A DNA stretch of 64,000 bases, taken from the NCBI GenBank assembly GCA_963755085.1, contig CAVWIN010000011.1, forward strand, positions 32,436 through 96,435, written 5' to 3'. Each line of letters starts with the position of its first letter. The stretch's first letter is position 1. Source of the stretch: JACVRM01 sp963755085. Lineage in GTDB: Bacteria; Actinomycetota; Thermoleophilia; Gaiellales; Gaiellaceae. Shown here piece after piece: positions 24,927-32,781 of the stretch. The position numbers and the translations under genes were made by a program. The notes under the pieces were generated by a model. That model made no database searches, was not told the origin of the DNA, and worked only from the letters and a program-made list of their open reading frames with translations.

Positions 24927-25425
24927 CCGGGGTCGTCGTCCGCCGGATCCGTTCCGGCGACGCGGCGCTCCTGCCCGATGTGCGCCTGCGGGCGCTGGCC
25001 GCCGACCCGGAGTCGTTCAGTTCGACGTACGAGCGCGAGGCGGCGTTCGGCGAGGAGCGCTGGCGCTCGTGGGCGGAGGCCAACGCGGCGGGCGACGAGG
25101 GCACCACGCTGCTCTCCGCCGCAGGGAGGCCGTTGGGCTCATCACGTCCGTCCGCGCTGACGACGACCAGAGCCGGTACGACATCTACGCGATGTGGGTC
25201 GCGCCCGAGGTTCGGGGCCTGGGCGTCGGCCGCCGGCTCCTGGACGAGATCGAGGCCTGGGCGCGCGCGGCCGGCGCCGCGACACTGCGCCTGGCCGTGA
25301 CCGATCGCGACGAGGCGGCCCAGGCGCTCTACCGCTCCGCGGGGTTCGAGCCGAACGGGCAGCGGACCGAGTCGCACCACACGCCCGGGCTCGTCGAGAT
25401 CGGCCTCGTCAAGCGGTTGGGCTGA
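24923..25425 (+). CDS. GNAT-family N-acetyltransferase, one frameshift
   Basis: A GCN5-type acetyltransferase that moves acetyl from acetyl-CoA to an amine. The N-terminus from GTG 24923 is VVVRRIRSGDAALLPDVRL then RALAADPESFSSTYEREAA. After a single-base shift near 25130 the core continues with SRYDIYAMWVAPEVRGLG and VGRRLLDEIEAWARAAG, containing the R-G-L-G-V-G acetyl-CoA loop, and EAAQALYRSAGFEPNGQ. The joined length is about 167 residues, normal for the family. The acceptor cannot be predicted. Confidence 0.82.
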
Positions 25426-26278
25426 ACGCGTACTCGAGCGCGGCGGGGAGCTGCGCGCGCCAGAACTTGCCGTTGTGACCGCCCGGGAGCAGGAGCAGCC
25501 TGTGTCGGATGCGCAGCGCCGACAGCTCCCGGTCGAACGTGCGCGCGAACGATGCGGTGACCCGGTCGTGCGTCGCACCGCACGAGAGGAAGAAGCGAGT
25601 CCGGAGCCGGCGCACGAGCGGCGCGTTGCTGCGGGCGAGCTGTGACGGGTCGTGCGCCGCCAGCTCGGCGTGCGATGCGCCGCGCAGCGTCCCGTCGGCG
25701 ATCGGCTTGAAGTACCCGCTCCAAGATTCGGCGGCCGCGAAGAGCCGGGGGTGGCGGAGCGCGATGTCGACGGCTCCGTACGCGCCGGCCGAGAGGCCGG
25801 CGATCGCTCTCCCGCTGCGCCGCGCGATCGTCGGCAGGTGCGCGTCTGTCCACGGGACGACCGTGTCGACGACGAAGGACTCCCGCGGGCCGGTCCACTC
25901 GCCGCCGTACAGGGTCGACGCGTTGCCCGAGGGGGCGACCATGATGAACGGGCGCACGCGGCCCTGCTGGATGAGCCGGTCGGCAGTTTCGCCGAGCGCG
26001 ATCCCGTAGACGATCGACGACGGCGACCCGTAGAAGCCGTGCAGCACGTAGAGCACCGGGTAGCGCTTGCCGGGCGAGATGTTCGGCGGCAGGTAGACGT
26101 AGCTGTGCGTGAAGCTTTGGCCCCACGGCGCGCCGGGGAGGTCGCCCTCCCACACGGTCCCGCCGGCCGGCCCCGTCTTGATCTGCTTCCAGCCGGGCGG
26201 CAGCAGCGAGGCGCGCGCGCTGCCGCAGGCGGCGGCCACCGCTACCACGGCGACGAGCGCGGCGACCCCGATCCGCAT
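25409..26278 (-). CDS. Secreted putative esterase, alpha/beta hydrolase
   Basis: A 289-residue exported enzyme of the esterase D / antigen-85-like group. The signal sequence MRIGVAALVAVVAVAAACG ends in a possible lipobox cysteine. The core shows HSYVYLPPNISPGKRYPVL, YVLHGFYGSPSS (oxyanion region), MVAPSGNASTLYGGEW, the nucleophile elbow IAGLSAGAYGAVDIAL and LLLPGGHNGKFWRAQLP, whose histidine completes the triad. It should hydrolyse or transfer acyl groups outside the cell. ATG 26278 was preferred to GTG 26287 because it begins the positively charged signal region. It overlaps the acetyltransferase 3' end by 17 bp. Confidence 0.82.
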   Translation of the reverse strand: MRIGVAALVAVVAVAAACGSARASLLPPGWKQIKTGPAGGTVWEGDLPGAPWGQSFTHSYVYLPPNISPGKRYPVLYVLHGFYGSPSSIVYGIALGETADRLIQQGRVRPFIMVAPSGNASTLYGGEWTGPRESFVVDTVVPWTDAHLPTIARRSGRAIAGLSAGAYGAVDIALRHPRLFAAAESWSGYFKPIADGTLRGASHAELAAHDPSQLARSNAPLVRRLRTRFFLSCGATHDRVTASFARTFDRELSALRIRHRLLLLPGGHNGKFWRAQLPAALEYAFSPTA

Positions 26279-26328
26279 CGGGCGCACTGTGCCCGTGCCG
26301 GGTGAACGCCGCCTGAACCAGGACTGCC

Positions 26329-26362
26329 CGTTGGGGGGCAGCGGCCTGTGCTGCCCCCAACG
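26329..26362. terminator. Strong hairpin terminator
   Basis: CGTTGGGGGGCAGC pairs with GCTGCCCCCAACG across a 7-nt loop with one bulged G. It lies between the esterase gene and a short minus-strand ORF whose stop is at 26375, and ends the latter if that ORF is real. Confidence 0.65.
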
Positions 26363-26374
26363 AGCGTCTGCCCC

Positions 26375-26542
26375 TTACCCCGCGGCCGCGTTTTCGAAGA
26401 GCCCGTACGACTCGCCGTACGGTCCGGCAGCGAACTACAGGACGTTGGCCGCCGCACCCGAGGCGCTACCCGGGCCGCCTCCGAAGCCGAGCCCCCACAG
26501 CCCGACGCCTCGCTTCGGGTCGTCTTGCCTGGAGAGGGGCAT
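26375..26542 (-). CDS. Possible glycine-rich microprotein with in-frame amber codon
   Basis: A 55-codon frame starts at ATG 26542: MPLSRQDDPKRGVGLWGLG, then FGGGPGSASGAAANVL, a TAG at codon 36, and FAAGPYGESYGLFENAAAG before TAA 26375-26377. A strong terminator hairpin begins 13 bp further on, as at the end of a real transcript. Without the amber it would be a compact Gly/Ala/aromatic protein. The amber could be a sequencing error, a true stop, or a decayed gene. No ribosome site is obvious. It is the only coding candidate in the 300-bp gap between the esterase and cupin genes. Confidence 0.35.
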
Positions 26543-26586
26543 GCGCGGACGTGCGCCGCCGGTATGCGGCAGTAGGATCGGGCGCT

Positions 26587-26952
26587 GTGAGCGCCTTCGA
26601 GGAGCTGCGCGCGATCGCCCCGCGCGAGGTGTGGGAGGGCATCCTCGCCCGGTCGGTGCACGGTGAGCGCCTGACGATGGCCGTCGTCGAGCTGGCGCCG
26701 GGCGCGCACGCGCGCGAGCACCGGCACGATCACGAGCAGCTCGGCGTCGTCCTCGAGGGGCTGATCACGTTCCGCATCGGCGACGAGCGGCAGGAGCTCT
26801 CGCCGGGGGCGACCTACGTCATCCCGTCCAACGTGCTGCACGAGGCGACCGCCGGGCCGGAGGGCTGCGTCGTGATCGACATCTTCGCGCCGGTCCGCGA
26901 GGAGTGGAAGGGGATAGAACCGCTCGAGCCGGCGGAGCCGCGCTGGCCCTGA
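26587..26952 (+). CDS. Cupin-domain protein
   Basis: A 121-residue cupin starting at GTG 26587 with SAFEELRAIAPREVWEGIL. The first motif reads APGAHAREHRHDHEQLGVV, with H-x-H-x4-E-like metal ligands and a glycine, and the second reads LSPGATYVIPSNVLHEAT, with the late histidine. This is the standard set for metal-binding small cupins. It overlaps the MBL-like gene that follows, so the pair is likely an operon. Substrate unknown. Confidence 0.82.
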   Translation: MSAFEELRAIAPREVWEGILARSVHGERLTMAVVELAPGAHAREHRHDHEQLGVVLEGLITFRIGDERQELSPGATYVIPSNVLHEATAGPEGCVVIDIFAPVREEWKGIEPLEPAEPRWP

Positions 26953-27569
26953 CCGAGATCCGCGACGTCGCTCCGGGCCTCTGGATCTGGCGGCAGCCGC
27001 ACCCGGACTGGGCGCCCCACCTCGACTGGGAGGAGACCGTCACCTCAACGTGCGTCGAGTCGCGCGGCGAGGTCGCCGTCATCGACCCGCTCGCACCTGC
27101 CGAGGGCTCCGAGGCCTGGACGCGCTTCGAGGCCCGGCCGCCGACGCTCGCGGTCGTGCTCAAGCCCGACCACGTCCGCGACGTCGACGTGTTCGTTCGC
27201 CGCTACGGCGCCAGGGGCTTCGGGCCGCGCGTCTACTTCCGCGACGACCTGCCCGAGACCATGCTCGAGCCGCTGCTGCCGGACGGGCAGGAGCTGCCCG
27301 GCGGGCTGCGGACGCTCTACGACGGGCGCAGCCGCGACGAGACGCCGCTCTGGCTGCCCGAACAGCGCGCGCTCGTCTTCGCCGACGGGCTGACCGCTCG
27401 GGGCGGCGAGCTCCGCGTCTGGCGGACGCCGTGGCACGAGCAGGCGGTGCTGCCCGCGCTCCGTGCGCTGCTCGAGCTGCCGTTCGAGCTGGTGATCGTC
27501 GCGCACGGCGAGCCGCTGCACGACCGGGCCGCGTTCGAGCGCGCCCTGGTGGTTCCGCCGGGGCCGTAG
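26904..27569 (+). CDS. MBL-fold-like protein without zinc signature
   Basis: A protein of about 205-221 residues. It contains LTEIRDVAPGLWIWRQPHP, STCVESRGEVAVIDPLAP, LAVVLKPDHVRDVDVF, ALVFADGLTARGGELRV and LVIVAHGEPLHDRAAF. The order of elements (self D-P turn, KPDHVRD in place of HxHxDH, ADGL, AHGEP) follows metallo-beta-lactamase folds with most zinc ligands lost. Two starts are possible: GTG 26904, inside the cupin gene, or CTG 26949, which overlaps the cupin stop. It resembles the product of 13963-14562 in size and order. Confidence 0.6.
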   Translation: MEGDRTARAGGAALALTEIRDVAPGLWIWRQPHPDWAPHLDWEETVTSTCVESRGEVAVIDPLAPAEGSEAWTRFEARPPTLAVVLKPDHVRDVDVFVRRYGARGFGPRVYFRDDLPETMLEPLLPDGQELPGGLRTLYDGRSRDETPLWLPEQRALVFADGLTARGGELRVWRTPWHEQAVLPALRALLELPFELVIVAHGEPLHDRAAFERALVVPPGP

Positions 27570-27570
27570 G

Positions 27571-27654
27571 GGCTGTCCCGGCGAAGCCGGGGCCGTCCCC
27601 AGTGATTGGGCGGTCTTCGGGACCTCATTTCGGCCGGGGCCGGGCACAGCCCCA
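27571..27654. repeat. GC-rich inverted repeats in the gap before the IS5-type element
   Basis: The block holds GGGGCTGTCCCGGC near its left end and a roughly complementary GCCGGGCACAGCCCC at its right end, with GGGGCCGTCCCC inside. It may form a large hairpin that ends the preceding transcript. A related CGGGACAGGCCCC lies just before the insertion sequence, so part of this DNA may be an older element end. No gene is seen. Confidence 0.4.
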
Positions 27655-27680
27655 CGCACGCACTCGGGACAGGCCCCTGC

Positions 27681-28646
27681 GGGGACTGGAGCTGATCTCA
27701 GATTGGGCAGGGACCTGCTGGCTGGTCGCGAATGGTGGGTCATGAAGAAGATCAGGCGTCGTTCTCGTCCGCGTCCTGCGGGGCGCTCTGTGCCGTTGAA
27801 GTGGAGAGTCAGCGATGAGGTCTGGGCCGAGCTCGTCGGTGTGTTGGTCGACCCGCCGCGGCCGTTTCGCAATCCCGGCCGGGGCTGCGTCAGCCGGCGC
27901 GGAAGTGTCTGGAAGGGATCCTGTACGTGCTCTACACGGATACGCCCTGGCTGCAGCTGCCGTTTCGCGAGCTGGGTCTGCCCAGCGGCGAGACGTGCCG
28001 GCGCCGTTTGGAGGAATGGTCGAAGTCGGGCGCGTTCGAGCGGGCGCTTTCGACGTTGCTCGCGCGGCTCGACGAGGCCGACAAGTTGGACTGGTCACGC
28101 GTGATTGTGGACGCCTCCACGGTGGACGCGAAAACGGGGGCGAGAAGGTCGCGCGCTCGCTCCGCGGCACCAAAGCAAGCCGTTTTCACGTAGCCGTGGA
28201 CGCGGGCGGGCTGCCGCTCAACATCCTGCTCAGCGCCGGCAACGACAACGAACAGCGCTATCTGATCCCGCTGCTGGACGAACTCGCCAAGCACGGCATC
28301 GTCCCCGACGAGCTCTGGGCCGACCGCGGCTACGCATCGCAGCGCCACGAGGCCGAACTCGCCGCGCGCGGCATCCGCTCGCAGATCAGCCAACCGCGCC
28401 GACCCGGCGAGCCGATCCCTGAAGGCACCCCAACGCGCGTCGTCTACCGCGGCAAAAAACGGGTCGTCAAAAGCGCCGACCCCAAAGCACGCCACCGCTG
28501 GCCCGTCGAGCGCTGCATCGCCTGGCTCAAATCACTCCGCCGCATCGCCACGCGCCGCGACCGAAAAGCCTCCAACTACCTCGCCTTCCTCCGGCTCGGA
28601 ATGATCATCGTCCTCCTCAGAGCATTCTGAGATGCGCTCCAGCCCC
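27681..28646 (+). mobile_element. IS5-family insertion sequence
   Basis: The element is bounded by imperfect inverted repeats. The left end reads GGGGACTGGAGCTGATCTCA at 27681. The complement of the right end, from 28646, reads GGGGCTGGAGCGCATCTCAG. They agree at most positions after allowing one gap. Inside is a transposase of IS5/IS427 type in three frame segments. No clear short target duplication could be picked, so the outer limits may be off by a few bases. Confidence 0.65.
27742..28630 (+). pseudogene. IS5/IS427-type DDE transposase in three frame segments
   Basis: Segment one (ATG 27742) begins MKKIRRRSRPRPAGRSVPL, then DEVWAELVGVLVDPPRP. Segment two has CLEGILYVLYTDTPWLQLP, VIVDASTVDAKTG with the first catalytic aspartate. 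Segment three has RFHVAVDAGGLPLNILLS, ELWADRGYASQRHEAEL with the second aspartate, and HRWPVERCIAWLKSLRR with the glutamate. Both changes of frame are -1 and fall in G runs, near 27887 (CGGGG) and 28133 (CGGGGG). IS427 elements use one programmed -1 shift, so the second site may be natural while the first is more likely a lost base. Joined, the enzyme is about 296 residues. Confidence 0.75.
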
Positions 28647-28668
28647 TGGGGGACCGCCCCGACAGGGC

Positions 28669-28839
28669 CTATTTGCCCATGCGTGTGCGGCGCTTGATTC
28701 CGAGGCGGCGCTGGACGTCGCGGTCGTCCTCGCCGTCCTTCTTCGCCGCCCAGATGAAGAGGACGGCCACGACGGCGACGCTCACGATCATCGAGATGAG
28801 GATGATGATCCCGGCGACGGTGCCCGCGGCGCTGGCCAT
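28669..28839 (-). CDS. Small single-pass membrane protein
   Basis: A 56-residue protein starting at ATG 28839: MASAAGTVAGIIILISMIV, then SVAVVAVLFIWAAKKDGED and RRLGIKRRTRMGK. One membrane helix is followed by a charged tail, so it is probably anchored with the basic end inside. The start lies 42 bp from the divergent dipeptidase start. Family not recognised. Confidence 0.6.
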   Translation of the reverse strand: MASAAGTVAGIIILISMIVSVAVVAVLFIWAAKKDGEDDRDVQRRLGIKRRTRMGK

Positions 28840-28881
28840 GCCCCCATGGTTCCCGAAATCGCACCGGTTAGGCTCGCCTGG

Positions 28882-29883
28882 GTGATCGTCGACGCGCACA
28901 ACGACCTGCTGGCCGAGCTCGTTCACCGCGACGCGGAGGAGCAGCCGTTCGCCCGCTACTGGCGGCCGGAGCTCGACGCCGGCGGCGTCGGCCTCCAGGT
29001 CTGCGCGATCTACACCGCCGATGATGCCGACGACGCGCTCCGTTTCGGGCTCGCGCAGGCGGCCGCCTACCACCGCCTGCTCGCCGAGAGCCCGGACGTC
29101 GTCCCGGTGCTCGTCGCCGACGATCTCGAGCGCGACGGCCTTCAGGTGGTGCTTTCCGTCGAGGGCGCCGAGGTTTTCGCCGGCGACCCACAGCTCGCCC
29201 ACGCCTACTGGGGGCTCGGCGCGCGGATGTTCTCGCTGACCTGGAACCACCGGAACCCGTTCGCCGACGGCCTCGGCGTCGAGGACGACCGCGGCCTGAG
29301 CGGGCTCGGCCGCGAGCTCGTCGACATCCTCGCCGGGCTCGGCGCCATGCTCGACCTCTCGCACGCGTCGCCGCGCACCTTCGACGCCGTGCTCGCCGCG
29401 GCGCCCGACGCGGCCGTGCTCGTCAGCCACGCCTGCTGCCGCGCCGTCCACGACACGCCGCGCAACCTCTCGGACGAGCAGCTGCGCGCGATCGCCGCGC
29501 GCGGCGGAGTCGTCGGAATGATGGCGCTGCCGCTGACGGTCGACCCGGCCGCGCCCACCATCGAGCGCCTCGTCGACCACGTCGACCATGCAGTACAGGT
29601 GGCGGGCATCGATCACGTCGGCCTCGGCGGCGACTTCATCCGCCAGCTCGCCCAGGCGAAAAAGCTGACCGAGATGCGCGGCGGGCTGTTCCCGCCGGGC
29701 ATGGCGGCCGACGCGGCCATCGAGGAGCTGGAGGGGCCTGCGGGCTACCCGGCGCTGGTGACCGCGCTCGAGCGCCGCGGCTACACGGGCGACCGGCTCG
29801 ACGCGATCCTGCGCGAGAACTGGCTGCGCGTCTTCCGGGCTGCGCTCCCGTGCGCAAGCGAACCGGCTCGGCTCGCGTCTTGA
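28882..29883 (+). CDS. Membrane dipeptidase (renal dipeptidase family, M19)
   Basis: A zinc dipeptidase of the amidohydrolase fold that cleaves dipeptides, including those with D-residues. Key elements are VDAHNDLLAELVHRD (the H-x-D zinc pair), VVLSVEGAEVFAGD (bridging glutamate), LTWNHRNPFADGLG, MLDLSHASPRTFDAV, AVLVSHACCRAVHDTPRNL and DHVGLGGDFI. These are the M19 signature residues. GTG 28882 begins the coding signal directly before VDAHND; ATG 28846 would add 12 residues. No signal peptide is seen, so it may be cytoplasmic. It is followed closely by a secreted propeller gene. Confidence 0.9.
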   Translation: MIVDAHNDLLAELVHRDAEEQPFARYWRPELDAGGVGLQVCAIYTADDADDALRFGLAQAAAYHRLLAESPDVVPVLVADDLERDGLQVVLSVEGAEVFAGDPQLAHAYWGLGARMFSLTWNHRNPFADGLGVEDDRGLSGLGRELVDILAGLGAMLDLSHASPRTFDAVLAAAPDAAVLVSHACCRAVHDTPRNLSDEQLRAIAARGGVVGMMALPLTVDPAAPTIERLVDHVDHAVQVAGIDHVGLGGDFIRQLAQAKKLTEMRGGLFPPGMAADAAIEELEGPAGYPALVTALERRGYTGDRLDAILRENWLRVFRAALPCASEPARLAS

Positions 29884-29890
29884 GGCCGAG

Positions 29891-31618
29891 ATGGTTCGTC
29901 TCCTAGTCATCGGCATCGCCCTCGTGGCGGCCGTCGGCGCCGCGGCCGCACCCCCGCCGGAGCCCGCGCTCGTCGCCTTCGTGAGCGACCAGGGCCTGCT
30001 CGAGGTCGGCGCGGACGCAGCCGGCCTCAAGCTCATGCGCGACGGCACCTGTCCCTCGACGGACCTGCCGCCCTGCTTCGGCGCCGAGGCGGCTGCCTGG
30101 TCGCCCGACGGGACGCGGCTCGCGGCCGTCGTCGCGTCGCGGCTCTACCTCTTCGACGCCGCGGGCGACCCGCCCGTGCTCGTCCCGACCGACACGCCGG
30201 TCAGCGGCAGCAGCCCGCCCGCCTGGTCGCCCGACGGGCGCCGGATCGCATACCTCGCGCACCAGGTGGTCGACGGGTTCGGCGCGCAAGACGACGTCGC
30301 TGTGGTGAACCTCGGCACCGGCGCCGTGCACCAGTTCACCACCGGGCAGCACGCGACCGACCCTGCCTGGTCGCCGGGACGCCAGATCGTCTACTCGAGC
30401 GTTATCCAGGACCGCTTCGAGCTCTTCGTCGTCGACCCCGACAGAGGCGTGACGCGCCAACTGACGCAGAGCCAGCCCGGCGACGTGAACCGGCGCCCCT
30501 CGTGGTCGCCGGACGGGAGCCGAATCGCGTTCGTGCACATGAAGCAGATCGGCGACGACGCTGGGCACGGCCGGGTCGAGGTGATGGACGCGGCCGGCGG
30601 CCAGCCGCGTACCCTCTCCGACGCGCCGGTCTACGTCCTCGACGAGAAGGCGCCCGCCTGGTCGCCGGACGGCAGCGAGATCGCCTTCTCGACGTCGCTG
30701 AACGGCCGCCAGTCGCCGATCACGCAGATCGTCCTCGGCCGTGACCTCTACGTGGTCAAGGCCGACGGCAGTGGCCAGCGCCGGCTGACGCAGAGCGCCG
30801 AGCGGAACGTCGCCGACCGCTACCCGACCTGGTCGGCGGACGGCCGCGCGCTGGCGTTCGACACCTCCGACCGCGACGCGGAGTCGGTCTCGAGCATCTA
30901 CGCCGCGAACGCTGACGGCACCTGCGAGCACCGGATCGCCGAGGTGCACGGCCGGCGCCCCGCCTGGCAGCCGGGCGTGGCCACGGTGCCGTTCCAGTGC
31001 GCCGACCTCTCGCTCACGGCCGAGAGCCCGCGGGCGGTCAGCTCGACCGGCGACATCGTCGTCACCCTGCTCAACGACGGCACCCAGCCGCTCACCGGCG
31101 TCACGCTCGCGGGCAGGAGCACGGCGGCGACGATCCTGTCCGCCAAGGGCTGCTCGGTCCGCGGCGGCGCGCTCGCGTGCGTGGTCGCCACGCTGGCGCC
31201 GGGCCAGAGCGTGGACGTCGACGTGCGCGTTGCGAGCGCGCTGGTCACGCAGGCGGTCGGGCTCGTCCTCGGCGGCTCGGTCACGTTCACCGGGCACGCC
31301 AACGAGAGCGAGCAGCTGCTCTCCGACAACGCGATCACGCTCGAGGTCCAGACGACGCGCTGCTCGACGGCGACCGCCGGCTCCGGCCGGGTCGCCGGGA
31401 CGATCTTCGACGATCGCGTCTGCGGCCGGCGCGGCGCCGATGTGATCGAGCCGGGCGCGGGCAAGGACACCGTCGACGCGGGCGCCGGCAACGACGTCAT
31501 CGACGTACGCGGCGGCAGCGTCGACATCGTCCACTGCGGCCCGGGCATCGACAAGGTACTCGCCGACCGCCGCGACACCGTCGCGGCCGACTGCGAGCAC
31601 GTCTTCAGAAAGTCGTAA
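29891..31618 (+). CDS. Secreted TolB-type propeller with C-terminal RTX-like repeats
   Basis: A 575-residue exported protein. The signal peptide is VRLLVIGIALVAAVGAAAA. Residues 25-360 hold WD40-like TolB blades, each ending in the WSPDG motif: AAAWSPDGTRLAAV, PAWSPDGRRIAYLA, SWSPDGSRIAFVHM, AWSPDGSEIAFSTS and TWSADGRALAFDTS. Residues 370-480 form an Ig/CARDB-like domain, SLTAESPRAVSSTGDIVVT. The C-terminus has DDRVCGRRGADVIEPGAG and KDTVDAGAGNDVIDVRGG, calcium-binding RTX-like nonapeptides. It probably sits outside the cell and may bind ligands in a calcium-dependent way. Its stop lies within the GTAAG repeat described separately. Confidence 0.85.
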   Translation: MVRLLVIGIALVAAVGAAAAPPPEPALVAFVSDQGLLEVGADAAGLKLMRDGTCPSTDLPPCFGAEAAAWSPDGTRLAAVVASRLYLFDAAGDPPVLVPTDTPVSGSSPPAWSPDGRRIAYLAHQVVDGFGAQDDVAVVNLGTGAVHQFTTGQHATDPAWSPGRQIVYSSVIQDRFELFVVDPDRGVTRQLTQSQPGDVNRRPSWSPDGSRIAFVHMKQIGDDAGHGRVEVMDAAGGQPRTLSDAPVYVLDEKAPAWSPDGSEIAFSTSLNGRQSPITQIVLGRDLYVVKADGSGQRRLTQSAERNVADRYPTWSADGRALAFDTSDRDAESVSSIYAANADGTCEHRIAEVHGRRPAWQPGVATVPFQCADLSLTAESPRAVSSTGDIVVTLLNDGTQPLTGVTLAGRSTAATILSAKGCSVRGGALACVVATLAPGQSVDVDVRVASALVTQAVGLVLGGSVTFTGHANESEQLLSDNAITLEVQTTRCSTATAGSGRVAGTIFDDRVCGRRGADVIEPGAGKDTVDAGAGNDVIDVRGGSVDIVHCGPGIDKVLADRRDTVAADCEHVFRKS

Positions 31619-31641
31619 GGACACCGTAAGCGCGGCGCAAG
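31615..31641 (+). promoter_or_regulatory. Triple direct repeat with 11-bp period (OmpR/PhoB-like site)
   Basis: GTAAG occurs at 31615, GTAAG at 31626 and GCAAG at 31637, each 11 bp apart, one helical turn. Repeats of this period are the normal recognition pattern of OmpR/PhoB-type regulators. A TAGCGT, a possible -10 element, lies about 10 bp further on at 31652. The downstream gene is a secreted propeller at 31688. An OmpR-type regulator is encoded at 33218. Confidence 0.6.
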
Positions 31642-31687
31642 ATCGCCTTCCTAGCGTCGGCGGCTCCAGACCCGAAAGGAGCCGAGA

Positions 31688-32740
31688 ATGTTCAAACGCT
31701 TCGCAGGAGTCATCACCGTCGCCGCTGTCGCGCTCGCCGCTACCGCCGGCAGCGCCATGGCCGACGTCTACACGCTGACGGGCACGGCGTACGGCAACGC
31801 CGTCGCCGTCTTCGACCGCGCCGGGAACGGCACGCTCACGCCGGCCGGGAGCGTCCTCACGGGCGGCACCGGCGTACCCTCCGGCGGCCAGGGCGCACTC
31901 GCGCTCGACCACAACCAGCTGGTCGCGGTCAACGCGGGCAGCAACACGGTCTCACTCTTCAAGATCGACGGCCACGGCCCCGGCCTCCGTGACGTCGAGC
32001 CTTCCGGCGGCGTCTCGCCGCTCAGCGCGACCATCCACGGCCGCCTCGTCTATGTGCTGAACAGCGGCGGCACGGCAAACATCACCGGGTTCTACCTCTG
32101 GCACGACCGCCTCGTGCCGGTGCCGAACTCGACGCGCTCACTCAGCGCGGCGGCGCCCGGGCCGGCCCAGGTGCAGTTCTCGCCCGACGGGCGCACGCTC
32201 GCCGTCACCGAGAAGGACACCAACAAGATCGACACGTTCGCGGTCGGCGTCGACGGCACCGCCGGCGCCGCCAAGGTCTCTCCGTCCGCCGGCGGCACGC
32301 CGTTCGGCTTCGCGTTCGACAAGCGCGGTCGGCTGTTCGTGTCGGAGGCGACGCTCAGCGACGTCTCGTCGTACTCGATCGCCCAGGACGGGAGCGTTTC
32401 TGCGATCAGCGCGGTCGTCCCGGACAACCAGACGGCCCCGTGCTGGGTCGCGGTCACCGACGACGGCAAGTACGCGTACACGGCCAACGCCGGCTCGAGC
32501 TCGGTGTCCGGCTACGCGATCGCGAAGGACGGCTCGATCTCGCTGCTGAACGGCGCCCCCGCTACGACGCACGCGCACCCTGTCGACCTGGCGCTGTCCG
32601 ACGGCAGCCAGTTCCTGTACGCGCTCGCCAACGGCGCCGGCACCATCGACGCCTACCGCGTGAACGGGAACGGAAGCCTGACCTCGCTCGGCTCCGCCGG
32701 CAGCCTTCCGGTCAACGGCACCGGGCTCGTCGCGAGCTGA
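31688..32740 (+). CDS. Secreted lactonase-like seven-bladed propeller protein
   Basis: A 350-residue exported protein similar in layout to 6-phosphogluconolactonase/YVTN propellers. The signal peptide is FAGVITVAAVALAATAGSA. Blades include NAVAVFDRAGNGTLTPAGS, LDHNQLVAVNAGSNTVSLF, VQFSPDGRTLAVTEKDTNK, DTFAVGVDGTAGAAKV and GKYAYTANAGSSSVSGYAI. Cytosolic lactonases lack export signals, so this is more likely a binding or scaffold protein than a sugar enzyme. Ribosome site AAAGGAG precedes ATG 31688. The upstream GTAAG repeats suggest control by a response regulator. Confidence 0.82.
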   Translation: MFKRFAGVITVAAVALAATAGSAMADVYTLTGTAYGNAVAVFDRAGNGTLTPAGSVLTGGTGVPSGGQGALALDHNQLVAVNAGSNTVSLFKIDGHGPGLRDVEPSGGVSPLSATIHGRLVYVLNSGGTANITGFYLWHDRLVPVPNSTRSLSAAAPGPAQVQFSPDGRTLAVTEKDTNKIDTFAVGVDGTAGAAKVSPSAGGTPFGFAFDKRGRLFVSEATLSDVSSYSIAQDGSVSAISAVVPDNQTAPCWVAVTDDGKYAYTANAGSSSVSGYAIAKDGSISLLNGAPATTHAHPVDLALSDGSQFLYALANGAGTIDAYRVNGNGSLTSLGSAGSLPVNGTGLVAS

Positions 32741-32781
32741 GAGTTCACCCCGGCGTAAGACAGAGACGCTGGAATGGAGCC

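Noticed and set aside
29903..31912. 669-codon open frame on the minus strand
   Set aside because: It is antisense to the TolB-propeller gene, which has a signal peptide and WSPDG repeats; the antisense protein has no domain and odd composition.
32742..32758. Single PHO-box-like GTTCACCCCGG
   Set aside because: PhoP sites need at least two 11-bp units. Only one is present, so it is mentioned but not called.
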